Shown here piece by piece: positions 1 to 5,069 of a stretch of DNA of 5,229 bases. Source of the stretch: Spirochaetales bacterium (lineage in GTDB: Bacteria > Spirochaetota > Spirochaetia > Sphaerochaetales > Sphaerochaetaceae); assembly GCA_017475725.1 (NCBI GenBank), contig JAFVFA010000205.1, forward strand, positions 1 to 5,229. The letters are read 5' to 3'. The notes below the pieces were generated by a model. The model was not told the origin of the DNA, did no database searches, and saw only the letters and a program-made list of their open reading frames with translations. How positions within the stretch are numbered: position 1 is the first letter of the stretch; the number at the start of each line of letters is the position of its first letter. The position numbers were made by a program, and so were the translations under genes.

Positions 1-69
1 AATCTGGAAAATGTTCGGCGCATCAGATCGATGAAAGAGAAAAGCCTGGAAAAGCTGACTAAAGACTAA
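1..69 (+). CDS. C-terminal end of an unidentified protein (partial)
   Basis: Reading from base 1, frame 1 stays open for 22 codons and ends at TAA (67-69). The visible tail is charged and lysine-rich (it ends KSLEKLTKD), as expected of a helical C-terminus, but it is too short to assign to a family. Coding status rests on three points: the frame is open to the window edge, the composition looks protein-like, and the terminator of the convergent gene begins exactly at this stop codon. No terminator for this plus-strand gene is evident, because the hairpin at 74-105 has no T-run on its right side. It could be a chance open frame. Confidence 0.5.
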   Translation, partial: NLENVRRIRSMKEKSLEKLTKD

Positions 70-105
70 AAAAAAGCAGGGCGCATCCTGAGACGAACCC
101 TGCTT
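68..105 (-). terminator. Intrinsic terminator of the trmJ-aminopeptidase operon
   Basis: Bases 74-81 (AAGCAGGG) pair perfectly with 98-105 (CCCTGCTT). A 16-nt loop could add two inner pairs (82-83 with 94-95). On the minus strand the stem is followed directly by a run of eight T (complement of A68-75), the classic Rho-independent form. It lies 23 bp past the aminopeptidase stop. The T-run overlaps the stop codon of the convergent gene. There is no T-run in the other direction, so it should act on minus-strand transcripts only. Confidence 0.9.
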
Positions 106-127
106 GAACCGATCACTTCATGTATTG

Positions 128-1351
128 TCAGAATGCCCAGTTGCCGTTCCTGAAGATAGGGACGGTCTTGCCGTCACGGCACTTTGCGGTGATGTTCATG
201 GTGTCGCAGCCGATCATGAAGTCCACATGGGTCATGGACTCGTTGACTCCAAGGGCCCTGACCTCCTCAAGGGACATGGTCTCGAAGCCCTCGACACAGT
301 CCGGGAAGCCTCTGCCGACTGCAAGGTGGCAGGCTGCGTTCTCATCGAAGAGTGTGTTGTAGAACAGAAGGCCGCTGTTGGAGATCGGTGAGTCAACCGG
401 AACAAGGGCGCACTCGCCGAGGTAGCTTGCGCCTTCGTCGATTGTGAGCATCTTGGTCAGCATCTCGTTGTTCTTCTCCGCATTCCACTCCACGGCCTTA
501 CCGTCCTTGAAGCGGATCCAGAAGTTCTCTATGAGCTGGCCCTGGTAGCTGAGCGGCTTTGTGGCGTACACGATTCCGTCTGCACGGCCGCGCTTCGGGG
601 ATGTGAAGCATTCCTCTGAAGGGATGTTCGGGTTGAAGAAGATGTTCTGGAGAGAGGTCTCCCCACCGCCGCAGAAGCGGGACTTCTCCATGAGACCGAC
701 TGTGAAGTCTGTGCCGTTTGCTGCCTGGTAGTGGAGCTCGTCGATTCCGAGCCTGTTCAGATATGCGCAGCGCTTTGCAAGGTCGGCGTTGTGGTCCTCC
801 CAGGCCTTGATCGGATCGTCAGTCACACGGCTTGTCATGAGGATGGCCTCCCAGAGCTTCTCGACTGCCTGGTGCCTTGACAGCTCTGGGAAGAGCTTCT
901 TGGCCCATGCCTCTCCGGGGACTGCAGCTATGCACCACTGGTACTTGTTCTCAAGCTGGTCGCGGTACTTCTTTATGATCGGGTAGAGCGCCTGTCTGGA
1001 TTTCTGCACCTTGTTCATGTCAACGCCCTTGAGCCCGTCCGGATCCTCGGACTCTATGTAGATGCGGCAGGGGATCACATCCACGTTGTGCTGCCAACGC
1101 TCCTCCTCCCACTTCTCCATTGTGGACATGGTCTTAAGGCTCTGGTACTTTGTGTGGATCTTGGACATCTTCTGGTCAGTCCAGTCAACGCGCACCTTCT
1201 TGGCGCCAAGCCTGTAGCACTCCTCGGCGACCATCCTGACGAACTCCGGCTGGTCGAACTCGGCCACTATTATGACTTCCTGTCCCTTCTGGACATTGAC
1301 TCCGCACTTGGCTATGAGCTGTGCGTACTTCCTCATAACGGTCTTCTTCAT
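128..1351 (-). CDS. M29 family metallo-aminopeptidase (AmpS/aminopeptidase T type)
   Basis: A 407-residue cytoplasmic aminopeptidase of peptidase family M29, which uses a co-catalytic pair of divalent metals to remove N-terminal residues from peptides. Length is normal for the family. The C-terminal catalytic half carries the expected motifs: NIPSEECFTSP (242-252, metal-binding Glu), LGECALV (311-317, Glu313), ENAACHLAVGRGF (337-349, His342) and HVDFMIG (375-381, His375 and Asp377). The N-terminal domain begins with the usual helix and QKGQEVIIVA strand, and there is no signal peptide. By spacing from His342, the tyrosine near the active site of characterised members (as I recall, Tyr352 of the Thermus enzyme) is Phe349 here. 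The ATG lies immediately after the trmJ stop, with AAGGAG 8 nt upstream, so translation is probably coupled. A strong terminator follows. Family assignment is secure; substrate preference cannot be read. Confidence 0.95.
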   Translation of the reverse strand: MKKTVMRKYAQLIAKCGVNVQKGQEVIIVAEFDQPEFVRMVAEECYRLGAKKVRVDWTDQKMSKIHTKYQSLKTMSTMEKWEEERWQHNVDVIPCRIYIESEDPDGLKGVDMNKVQKSRQALYPIIKKYRDQLENKYQWCIAAVPGEAWAKKLFPELSRHQAVEKLWEAILMTSRVTDDPIKAWEDHNADLAKRCAYLNRLGIDELHYQAANGTDFTVGLMEKSRFCGGGETSLQNIFFNPNIPSEECFTSPKRGRADGIVYATKPLSYQGQLIENFWIRFKDGKAVEWNAEKNNEMLTKMLTIDEGASYLGECALVPVDSPISNSGLLFYNTLFDENAACHLAVGRGFPDCVEGFETMSLEEVRALGVNESMTHVDFMIGCDTMNITAKCRDGKTVPIFRNGNWAF

Positions 1352-1365
1352 CTATTTCTCTCCTT
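1352..1365 (-). promoter_or_regulatory. Ribosome binding site of the aminopeptidase, embedded in trmJ
   Basis: On the minus strand AAGGAG (1365-1360) precedes the ATG at 1351 by 8 nt. It is encoded by the last sense codons of trmJ (the GEK end of the protein). TrmJ stops at TAG (1354-1352) and the next base starts the aminopeptidase ATG. This fixes the aminopeptidase start and makes termination-reinitiation likely. Confidence 0.85.
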
Positions 1366-2098
1366 GATTTGAATTCCTGTGGATCGCGATCCTGTGCGTC
1401 TTGGTGAAGATCTTCTCGAACCTCTGGACCTCTCCCTCCGTAATTCCGGCGCGTTGCATGATCGATGCCAGAAACTCCTTTGTGAATGCAGCCTCGTCGT
1501 CGTTCTTGAAATATCCGAAGGCCTCAAGTTCGTTGATGCACAGAGAAGATGCATCGTCTGTGCGCTTTGAGGACACTACATTAGACTGGTTTGCAAAGGG
1601 TCTCAACCGCTGGAAGAGGGCGTAGCAGATTATCTGGACCGCCTGCGAAAGGTTCAGAGACGGGAACCTGTCGCTTGTAGGGATGGTGACGACCGTGGAG
1701 CAGGCACGTACCTGCTCGTCGGAGAGCCCGTTGGATTCGCAGCCGAACACAACGGAGACCTTTCCGGCTCCAAGGCCTCCAACAAGGTCCGCAAGCTCCT
1801 CAGGGCTGATGCGGCTTGTCTTCCTGCCTTTTCCGACCCTGCGGGTCGCCGCCACTGACAGGATGCTGTCGGAGATCGCGTCCCTTAGGTCCGTGAACTC
1901 CCTGCGGTTCTGGTACAGGTCGTAGGCATGGAGGGCAAGTGTGCGCACACGCTCCTCGTCGTAGATGCGGTCGGTGACCAGAGTCAGGTGGGTCAGCCCC
2001 ATTGTCTTCATTGCCCGGCAGACGCTGCCGATGTTGGCTCCATCCTGGGTGTCGCAGAGGATGATCTCTATGCGGTCCAGGTTGCTAGAATTGTCCAT
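1352..2098 (-). CDS. trmJ: tRNA (cytidine/uridine-2'-O-)-methyltransferase TrmJ-like, SPOUT/TrmH superfamily
   Basis: A SpoU/TrmH-type 2'-O-methyltransferase. TrmJ enzymes methylate the ribose of nucleotide 32 in the tRNA anticodon loop using S-adenosylmethionine bound in a trefoil knot, as dimers. All three family motifs are present, numbered from ATG 2098: NIGSVCRAMKTMG (22-34, with Arg28 in the catalytic position), VFGCESNGLS (117-126) and IPTSDRFPSLNLSQAVQI (139-156). At 248 residues with a helical C-terminal extension, it matches TrmJ (about 245 residues) better than short TrmL. The frame could also start at GTG 2104 two codons earlier. Neither start has a Shine-Dalgarno. I chose ATG 2098 because a -35/-10 pair predicts transcription starting right there (leaderless mRNA). 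It is co-transcribed with the aminopeptidase. TrmJ over other SpoU members is a good but not certain call. Confidence 0.88.
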   Translation of the reverse strand: MDNSSNLDRIEIILCDTQDGANIGSVCRAMKTMGLTHLTLVTDRIYDEERVRTLALHAYDLYQNRREFTDLRDAISDSILSVAATRRVGKGRKTSRISPEELADLVGGLGAGKVSVVFGCESNGLSDEQVRACSTVVTIPTSDRFPSLNLSQAVQIICYALFQRLRPFANQSNVVSSKRTDDASSLCINELEAFGYFKNDDEAAFTKEFLASIMQRAGITEGEVQRFEKIFTKTHRIAIHRNSNQGEK

Positions 2099-2119
2099 GC
2101 GCACATTCTATGCCATATT
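2091..2119 (+). promoter_or_regulatory. Predicted promoter of the AI-2E family transporter gene
   Basis: TTGTCC (2091-2096, 4/6) and CATATT (2114-2119, 4/6) have a 17-bp spacer, giving a start near 2126 and a leader of about 19 nt that contains the Shine-Dalgarno. The -35 lies inside the first codons of trmJ. The -10 is only 3 bp from the oppositely oriented trmJ -10. Both elements are weak matches, so this is tentative. Confidence 0.35.
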
Positions 2120-2133
2120 GCGGGAATTTCCAA
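2105..2133 (-). promoter_or_regulatory. Predicted trmJ promoter (leaderless)
   Basis: On the minus strand TTGGAA (2133-2128, 4/6 to TTGACA) and TAGAAT (2110-2105, 5/6 to TATAAT) are separated by exactly 17 bp. A start about 7 nt past the -10 falls at 2098, the A of the trmJ ATG. There is no Shine-Dalgarno between. A perfect GGAA-T-TTCC palindrome (2123-2131) overlaps the -35. This is pattern-based only. Confidence 0.45.
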
Positions 2134-2138
2134 GGTGG
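2132..2138 (+). promoter_or_regulatory. Ribosome binding site that decides the transporter start
   Basis: AAGGTGG (6/7 to AAGGAGG) lies 3 nt before ATG 2142, 6 nt before ATG 2145 and 15 nt before ATG 2154. The spacing best supports ATG 2145. ATG 2142 is the adjacent alternative and adds one methionine. Confidence 0.7.
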
Positions 2139-2144
2139 TTTATG

Positions 2145-3401
2145 ATGCTTACCATGAATGAGAAGACTGAGAAGAACATACGCTCCATAAAGGTTTTGCT
2201 TATAATAATGCTGATCCTTGCCATCCTGGGCATCAGCAAGGTCGCATCCACCGTCACGACGAGGATTCTGCTTTCAGTGTTCATATTCCTGCTGGTTCTT
2301 CCGCTTGTGACCGCCCTGGAGAAGGCCAAGGTCCCGGCGGCGCTTGCGACGGTGATTGCGGTCCTTGTTATGATAGTTGTGGTGCTGTTCTTCGTCTGGT
2401 TCGTCTTCTTCACCGTCGATCTCCTGATACAGAAGGTTCCGGCCTATTCCGACAGGATAAACGACCTTGACGGTCTTCTGACCGGCATCGCATCCAGATG
2501 GATCGAGATCCCTGAGAACACGTCGTTCTTCTCCACGCTGAACATAGACTGGGTAGGCGGGGTGATAATGCCGGTTCTGAGGCAGGTGTCCAGTTCGGCC
2601 ATAAGCATCGTGAGCAATGTTGTGATCATAATTCTGATGACGGTCTTCCTCCTTGGTGAGAGGCATATGATAGTGCCCAAGTTCCTGAACTTCGTGGAGG
2701 ACGAGGAGAACGAGACCCTGTACAGCGACAACGACAGGGGCAAGGGCAAGGTCTCCACGGTCTGGGACAGGATCGTCAGGCAGGTCTCGAGATACATCTC
2801 GATCAAGGTCTTCGTCAGCGTCATCACAGGAATACTGTTCTATCTGATAGCAATTGTGATCAAGCTGGACTTCGCGCTGCTGTGGGGAGTCATGGCGATC
2901 ATTATGAACTTCATACCGACAATCGGAAGCATCCTGATCACCGTCCTGATGATCCTGATGAGCCTGATTCAGTTCGCACCGTCTCTGGGGCCGATAATCT
3001 TCGTTGCGGTGAGCACGATTCTGGTTCAGAACATAATAGGCAACTTCCTGGATCCGAAGCTCAGCGGGAACAGCCTGAACCTCAGCCCGTTCATCATCCT
3101 TGTGGCGCTGGCCATCTTCGGCTTCCTGTGGGGCATTGTCGGAATGTTCCTTGCCGTTCCTCTTCTCAGCGTTGTGCAGATAATCTGCGCCAACGTGGAC
3201 TACACCAGACCGGTGGCCATGCTCATCAGCTCAGGCAGATCCTACAAGAAGCAGGACAAGGAGAGGATGAACAGGAGAAGGGTGCATAAAGCGGGCAGAA
3301 ACGGCAAGGGCCAGAAGGGCCAGAGGAACGTCCAGAACGAGTTCGAATTCGCCGATGACATCATGTTCCCGGACCGCGATACGACCAAACCGAAGAGATG
3401 A
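2145..3401 (+). CDS. AI-2E/PerM family integral membrane protein (putative transporter)
   Basis: A 418-residue polytopic inner-membrane protein of the AI-2E transporter (YdiK/PerM/TqsA) family. Members have been linked to autoinducer-2 export or to cation/proton antiport, so the substrate here is unknown. Hydrophobic segments lie near 17-32, 40-58, 66-92, 151-171, 219-240, 244-275, 283-298 and 314-345, the usual pattern with a large loop after the third. Family signatures are NFIPTIG (255-261), GNFLDPKLSG (299-308) followed by SLNLSPF, and WGIVGMFLAVP (329-339). A charged acidic-to-basic stretch (184-207) splits the two halves. A long hydrophilic tail after 365 is very basic at first (KKQDKERMNRRRVHKAGRN) and ends with acidic residues; it is probably cytoplasmic. 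The start is set by the AAGGTGG ribosome site. The same frame stays open back to 1965, but only as antisense to trmJ. It appears monocistronic. Confidence 0.9.
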   Translation: MLTMNEKTEKNIRSIKVLLIIMLILAILGISKVASTVTTRILLSVFIFLLVLPLVTALEKAKVPAALATVIAVLVMIVVVLFFVWFVFFTVDLLIQKVPAYSDRINDLDGLLTGIASRWIEIPENTSFFSTLNIDWVGGVIMPVLRQVSSSAISIVSNVVIIILMTVFLLGERHMIVPKFLNFVEDEENETLYSDNDRGKGKVSTVWDRIVRQVSRYISIKVFVSVITGILFYLIAIVIKLDFALLWGVMAIIMNFIPTIGSILITVLMILMSLIQFAPSLGPIIFVAVSTILVQNIIGNFLDPKLSGNSLNLSPFIILVALAIFGFLWGIVGMFLAVPLLSVVQIICANVDYTRPVAMLISSGRSYKKQDKERMNRRRVHKAGRNGKGQKGQRNVQNEFEFADDIMFPDRDTTKPKR

Positions 3402-3403
3402 AT

Positions 3404-3433
3404 TGCAGTAAACTGAATTAAACTGTGTTTTTT
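3404..3433 (+). terminator. Weak candidate terminator after the transporter gene
   Basis: TGCAGT (3404-3409) can pair with ACTGTG (3422-3427) through four Watson-Crick pairs and two G-T wobbles around a 12-nt AT-rich loop. Six T (3428-3433) follow immediately, three bases after the stop codon. The T-run is convincing but the stem is weak, so termination may be partial and some read-through into the dksA-like gene is possible. Confidence 0.35.
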
Positions 3434-3434
3434 C

Positions 3435-3446
3435 GAACAATTGTTC
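3435..3446 (+). repeat. Perfect 12-bp palindrome GAACAATTGTTC (candidate operator)
   Basis: A self-complementary 12-mer with the core GAAC-N4-GTTC, lying 9 bp upstream of the predicted -35 of the dksA-like gene. The core is the same as that of the LexA/DinR box of Gram-positive bacteria, although the flanks match only partly. Half-site TGTTC recurs at 3451-3455 and 3475-3479, the latter inside the promoter spacer. It is better explained as a protein-binding site than as a terminator, since a zero-loop stem cannot form one. Confidence 0.4.
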
Positions 3447-3455
3447 ATTTTGTTC

Positions 3456-3484
3456 TTGACGATTGTGTGTTTCATGTTCATATT
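3456..3484 (+). promoter_or_regulatory. Predicted promoter of the dksA-like gene
   Basis: TTGACG (3456-3461, 5/6 to TTGACA) is followed after 17 bp by CATATT (3479-3484, 4/6); TATTAC at 3481-3486 with a 19-bp spacer is an alternative. Transcription would begin near 3491 and leave a leader of about 27 nt that holds a G-rich ribosome site (GGGGG, 3507-3511, 6 nt before the ATG). Confidence 0.5.
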
Positions 3485-3517
3485 ACATTGTGATTATTAT
3501 TCACCCGGGGGTGGTCC

Positions 3518-3877
3518 ATGGGTTATGAACTGACCGAATTCGAGAAGGAGATGGAGCAGAATCTCCTGGAAATGAAGGACAAGCTTCAGGCCAAGCTTTC
3601 AAAGTCCGACAATGACTTCAGGAACCTTGTAGGTTCCACTGGGCCTGGTGACAGCGTAGACGTCGCCAGCGATGACCTTGCGTCCAAGAAGATGGAGGCC
3701 ATAGGCAAGATAGATGCCGGACATCTCAATGCCATAAACCAGGCTTTGGTGCGCATCAGAAACGGCAAGTACGGTGTGTGTGCAATGTGCGGCAAGAAGA
3801 TCCCCCAGGACAGGCTCAGGGCAATCCCCTATGCGCTTCTGTGCATGCCGTGCAAGAGGAAGAGCGAGAATCGCTGA
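3518..3877 (+). CDS. DksA/TraR family zinc-finger transcriptional regulator
   Basis: A 119-residue protein of the DksA/TraR family. DksA binds the secondary channel of RNA polymerase and, with ppGpp in many bacteria, adjusts rRNA, tRNA and biosynthesis promoters. Two charged helices (about 4-35 and 52-82) would form the coiled coil. The turn between them carries GDSVDVA with the tip pattern Asp45-x-x-Asp48-x-Ala50, the DxxDxA motif needed for DksA activity on polymerase. The C-terminal zinc finger is complete, with CAMC (Cys88, Cys91) and CMPC (Cys109, Cys112). It is shorter than E. coli DksA (151 residues), mainly at the N-terminus, so the ortholog name is left open. A G-rich ribosome site supports ATG 3518. 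It is monocistronic with its own promoter and ends 14 bp from the convergent hydrolase gene. Confidence 0.9.
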   Translation: MGYELTEFEKEMEQNLLEMKDKLQAKLSKSDNDFRNLVGSTGPGDSVDVASDDLASKKMEAIGKIDAGHLNAINQALVRIRNGKYGVCAMCGKKIPQDRLRAIPYALLCMPCKRKSENR

Positions 3878-3900
3878 GAAAAGCTATTTAGTCAGATTCT
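3867..3900. terminator. Inverted repeat spanning both stop codons of convergent genes
   Basis: AGAAT (3867-3871) pairs with ATTCT (3896-3900), and CTGA (3874-3877) pairs with TCAG (3892-3895), with a 2-nt bulge (CG, 3872-3873) and a 14-nt loop. The dksA-like TGA and the hydrolase TGA pair with each other in the stem. No good T-run follows on either strand, so bidirectional termination is only a possibility. Confidence 0.3.
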
Positions 3901-4518
3901 GAAGTAGGCCTTTTCCGAGCCTATTGTTGTGCTGTCTCCATGACCGGGGTATACGACCGTGTCAGGAGGCAGTTTTTTCATGAGCCTTATCAGAGAGAGG
4001 AACATCTGGGAGTCAGAGCCCCCTATGTCTGTGCGCCCGTAGGAATGGCGGAAGAGTGTGTCACCGGAGTAGAGGACCCCCGGATTCGCCGCGTAGAGGC
4101 AGATCGAGCCGGATGAGTGCCCTGGTGTGTGCATTACAACGAACGGGCCAAGCTCGGAGCCGTCGGAAAGCAGCATGTCGATGTCCGGCATTGTCCAGCC
4201 CTTTCGGGCAAGCGGGCTTTGTGAAAAAGAGGAACCCAGAACATATCTGGCTTCTTCAGCGATATGCTCCGGGTCCATGTTCTCTTTGTCGCCGCAGGCG
4301 ACCTTTGAGGAGGGATATCTGTCATGGAGGGCCTTTGCCGCTCCGACATGGTCCGAGTGCGAGTGCGTGAGCACTATGTGCGTCGGTGTTCTGCCGTCAA
4401 GTGCATCGATGATGCGGTCAACGTCATCGCCCGGATCGATGACCAGAACAAGGTCATCGCAGTCGACGATGTAGCAGTTCGTCTCCAGCATGCCGACGCT
4501 GACACTCCTACTGTTCAT
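3892..4518 (-). CDS. MBL-fold metallo-hydrolase, glyoxalase-II-like (YcbL type)
   Basis: A 208-residue metallo-beta-lactamase-fold enzyme of the short glyoxalase II group. Such proteins bind two metals and hydrolyse thioesters such as S-lactoylglutathione or related substrates; several members have no proven substrate. The opening strand LETNCYIV (11-18) is typical. Metal motifs are THSHSDH (51-57, with His52, His54, Asp56 and His57), HTPGH (130-134), SGDTLF (151-156, Asp153) and YPGHG (190-194, His193). FRHSYGRTD (156-164) is also characteristic. The larger C-terminal substrate domain of classical glyoxalase II is absent. The ATG lies inside the end of the upstream RNA-binding-protein gene (11-bp overlap), with AAGGAG 4 nt before it, so expression is coupled. 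It should be cytoplasmic, with no signal peptide. Fold assignment is certain; substrate is not. Confidence 0.93.
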   Translation of the reverse strand: MNSRSVSVGMLETNCYIVDCDDLVLVIDPGDDVDRIIDALDGRTPTHIVLTHSHSDHVGAAKALHDRYPSSKVACGDKENMDPEHIAEEARYVLGSSFSQSPLARKGWTMPDIDMLLSDGSELGPFVVMHTPGHSSGSICLYAANPGVLYSGDTLFRHSYGRTDIGGSDSQMFLSLIRLMKKLPPDTVVYPGHGDSTTIGSEKAYFRI

Positions 4519-5038
4519 CCTTCTCCTTGCTGTAGTTCATCTTGACCTTGCGGCCCTTGTAGGTCTGCCCTGTGACAGCCTCGATGATTCCCTCGGCCTT
4601 GTCCTTGCTTATGTACACGAACGAGTAGTTCTGCTTGTATGCGACCGAGAGGATGTCCTCAGATGAAAGTCCTGTCTTCTCACAGATGAAGTCGACCATC
4701 TCGTGGGCTGAGCCCTTGCTTGCCTTTCCTACGTTGATGTAGAAGGACACTGCGTTCTCCAATCCCGGTTTGGGCTGCTGCTTCCTCTCAGGACGCTCTG
4801 TCAGGGCTGTCCTCTCGGGTCTGTCAGCTCTCTGCTCCCTTGCCGGTCTTGCCGTCTTTGCTGTTGCATTGCTCTTGACGTAGAGGTATGCCAGAAGATA
4901 TCCGCGCATCATGAGCGGGACGTTCTTGCGCATAAGCTTGCGCATGTCCTCAAGTTCCTGCGGATTGTTGTAGAGCTTCATCTCCTCGACGAGCTCCTTG
5001 ATCTTCTGGCCTCTGATGTCGTTATTGTTTTCGGCCAT
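4508..5038 (-). CDS. DbpA-like RNA-binding domain protein without a helicase core
   Basis: A 176-residue basic protein. Residues 96-170 resemble the C-terminal RRM-like domain of DEAD-box helicase DbpA, which binds 23S rRNA hairpin 92: it opens with VSFYINVGKASKG, has a central helix-strand stretch ending SFVYISKDKAEGIIEAV, and closes with YKGRKVKMNYS. No helicase motifs occur. The N-terminus (10-57) is predicted helical (KIKELVEEMK, LRKN-type charged stretch, then a hydrophobic LLAYLYV). A disordered linker (58-92) is rich in Arg, Pro, Glu and Lys and repeats RPER at 73-76 and 82-85. I infer an RNA-binding accessory factor, perhaps for ribosome assembly or as a helicase partner. ATG 5038 is chosen because AGGAG lies 8 nt upstream; an in-frame extension to 5098 would run through the promoter. 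It is first in the operon with the MBL hydrolase. Confidence 0.78.
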   Translation of the reverse strand: MAENNNDIRGQKIKELVEEMKLYNNPQELEDMRKLMRKNVPLMMRGYLLAYLYVKSNATAKTARPAREQRADRPERTALTERPERKQQPKPGLENAVSFYINVGKASKGSAHEMVDFICEKTGLSSEDILSVAYKQNYSFVYISKDKAEGIIEAVTGQTYKGRKVKMNYSKEKDEQ

Positions 5039-5057
5039 GTTCCGTGCTCCTAGTATT

Positions 5058-5066
5058 TGTGGATAA
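5058..5066 (-). promoter_or_regulatory. Consensus DnaA box over the predicted transcription start
   Basis: The minus strand reads TTATCCACA, a 9/9 match to the E. coli consensus DnaA box. It covers the predicted +1 of the RNA-binding protein operon, between its -10 and its Shine-Dalgarno, where a bound protein would block initiation. A single 9-mer can arise by chance, so function is only suggested. Confidence 0.35.
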
Positions 5067-5069
5067 GCA

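Noticed and set aside
104..391. Open frames on the plus strand opposite the aminopeptidase
   Set aside because: They are antisense shadows of a gene with all its family motifs; no ribosome site, and the first one starts inside the terminator stem.
2122..2131. GGGAATTTCC resembling the eukaryotic NF-kappaB site
   Set aside because: Chance resemblance in a bacterial intergenic region; only its simple palindromic symmetry is worth noting.
1965..2144. In-frame upstream extension of the transporter gene, adding 60 residues
   Set aside because: It lies entirely opposite trmJ coding sequence and the divergent promoter, resembles no family N-terminus, and has no ribosome site; the AAGGTGG at 2132 supports ATG 2145.
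2882..3289. Shifted plus-strand frame inside the transporter gene, rich in His, Asp, Gln and Pro
   Set aside because: It is the +1 shadow of a membrane protein whose conserved AI-2E motifs read cleanly in the main frame; no frameshift signal was seen.
3428..3455. Hairpin GAACAA (3435-3440) with TTGTTC (3450-3455) as a terminator
   Set aside because: The T-run precedes the stem instead of following it in the plus direction, and there is no minus-strand gene here needing termination; a protein-binding palindrome is a better reading.
4056..4545. Several plus-strand open frames opposite the MBL hydrolase
   Set aside because: Low-complexity, Arg/Ser/Pro-rich translations typical of antisense frames in a GC-balanced gene; the minus frame carries every metal-binding motif.
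5058..5066. Replication origin suggested by the DnaA box
   Set aside because: Only one box is seen, with no cluster, no dnaA/dnaN neighbour and no long AT-rich unwinding region.
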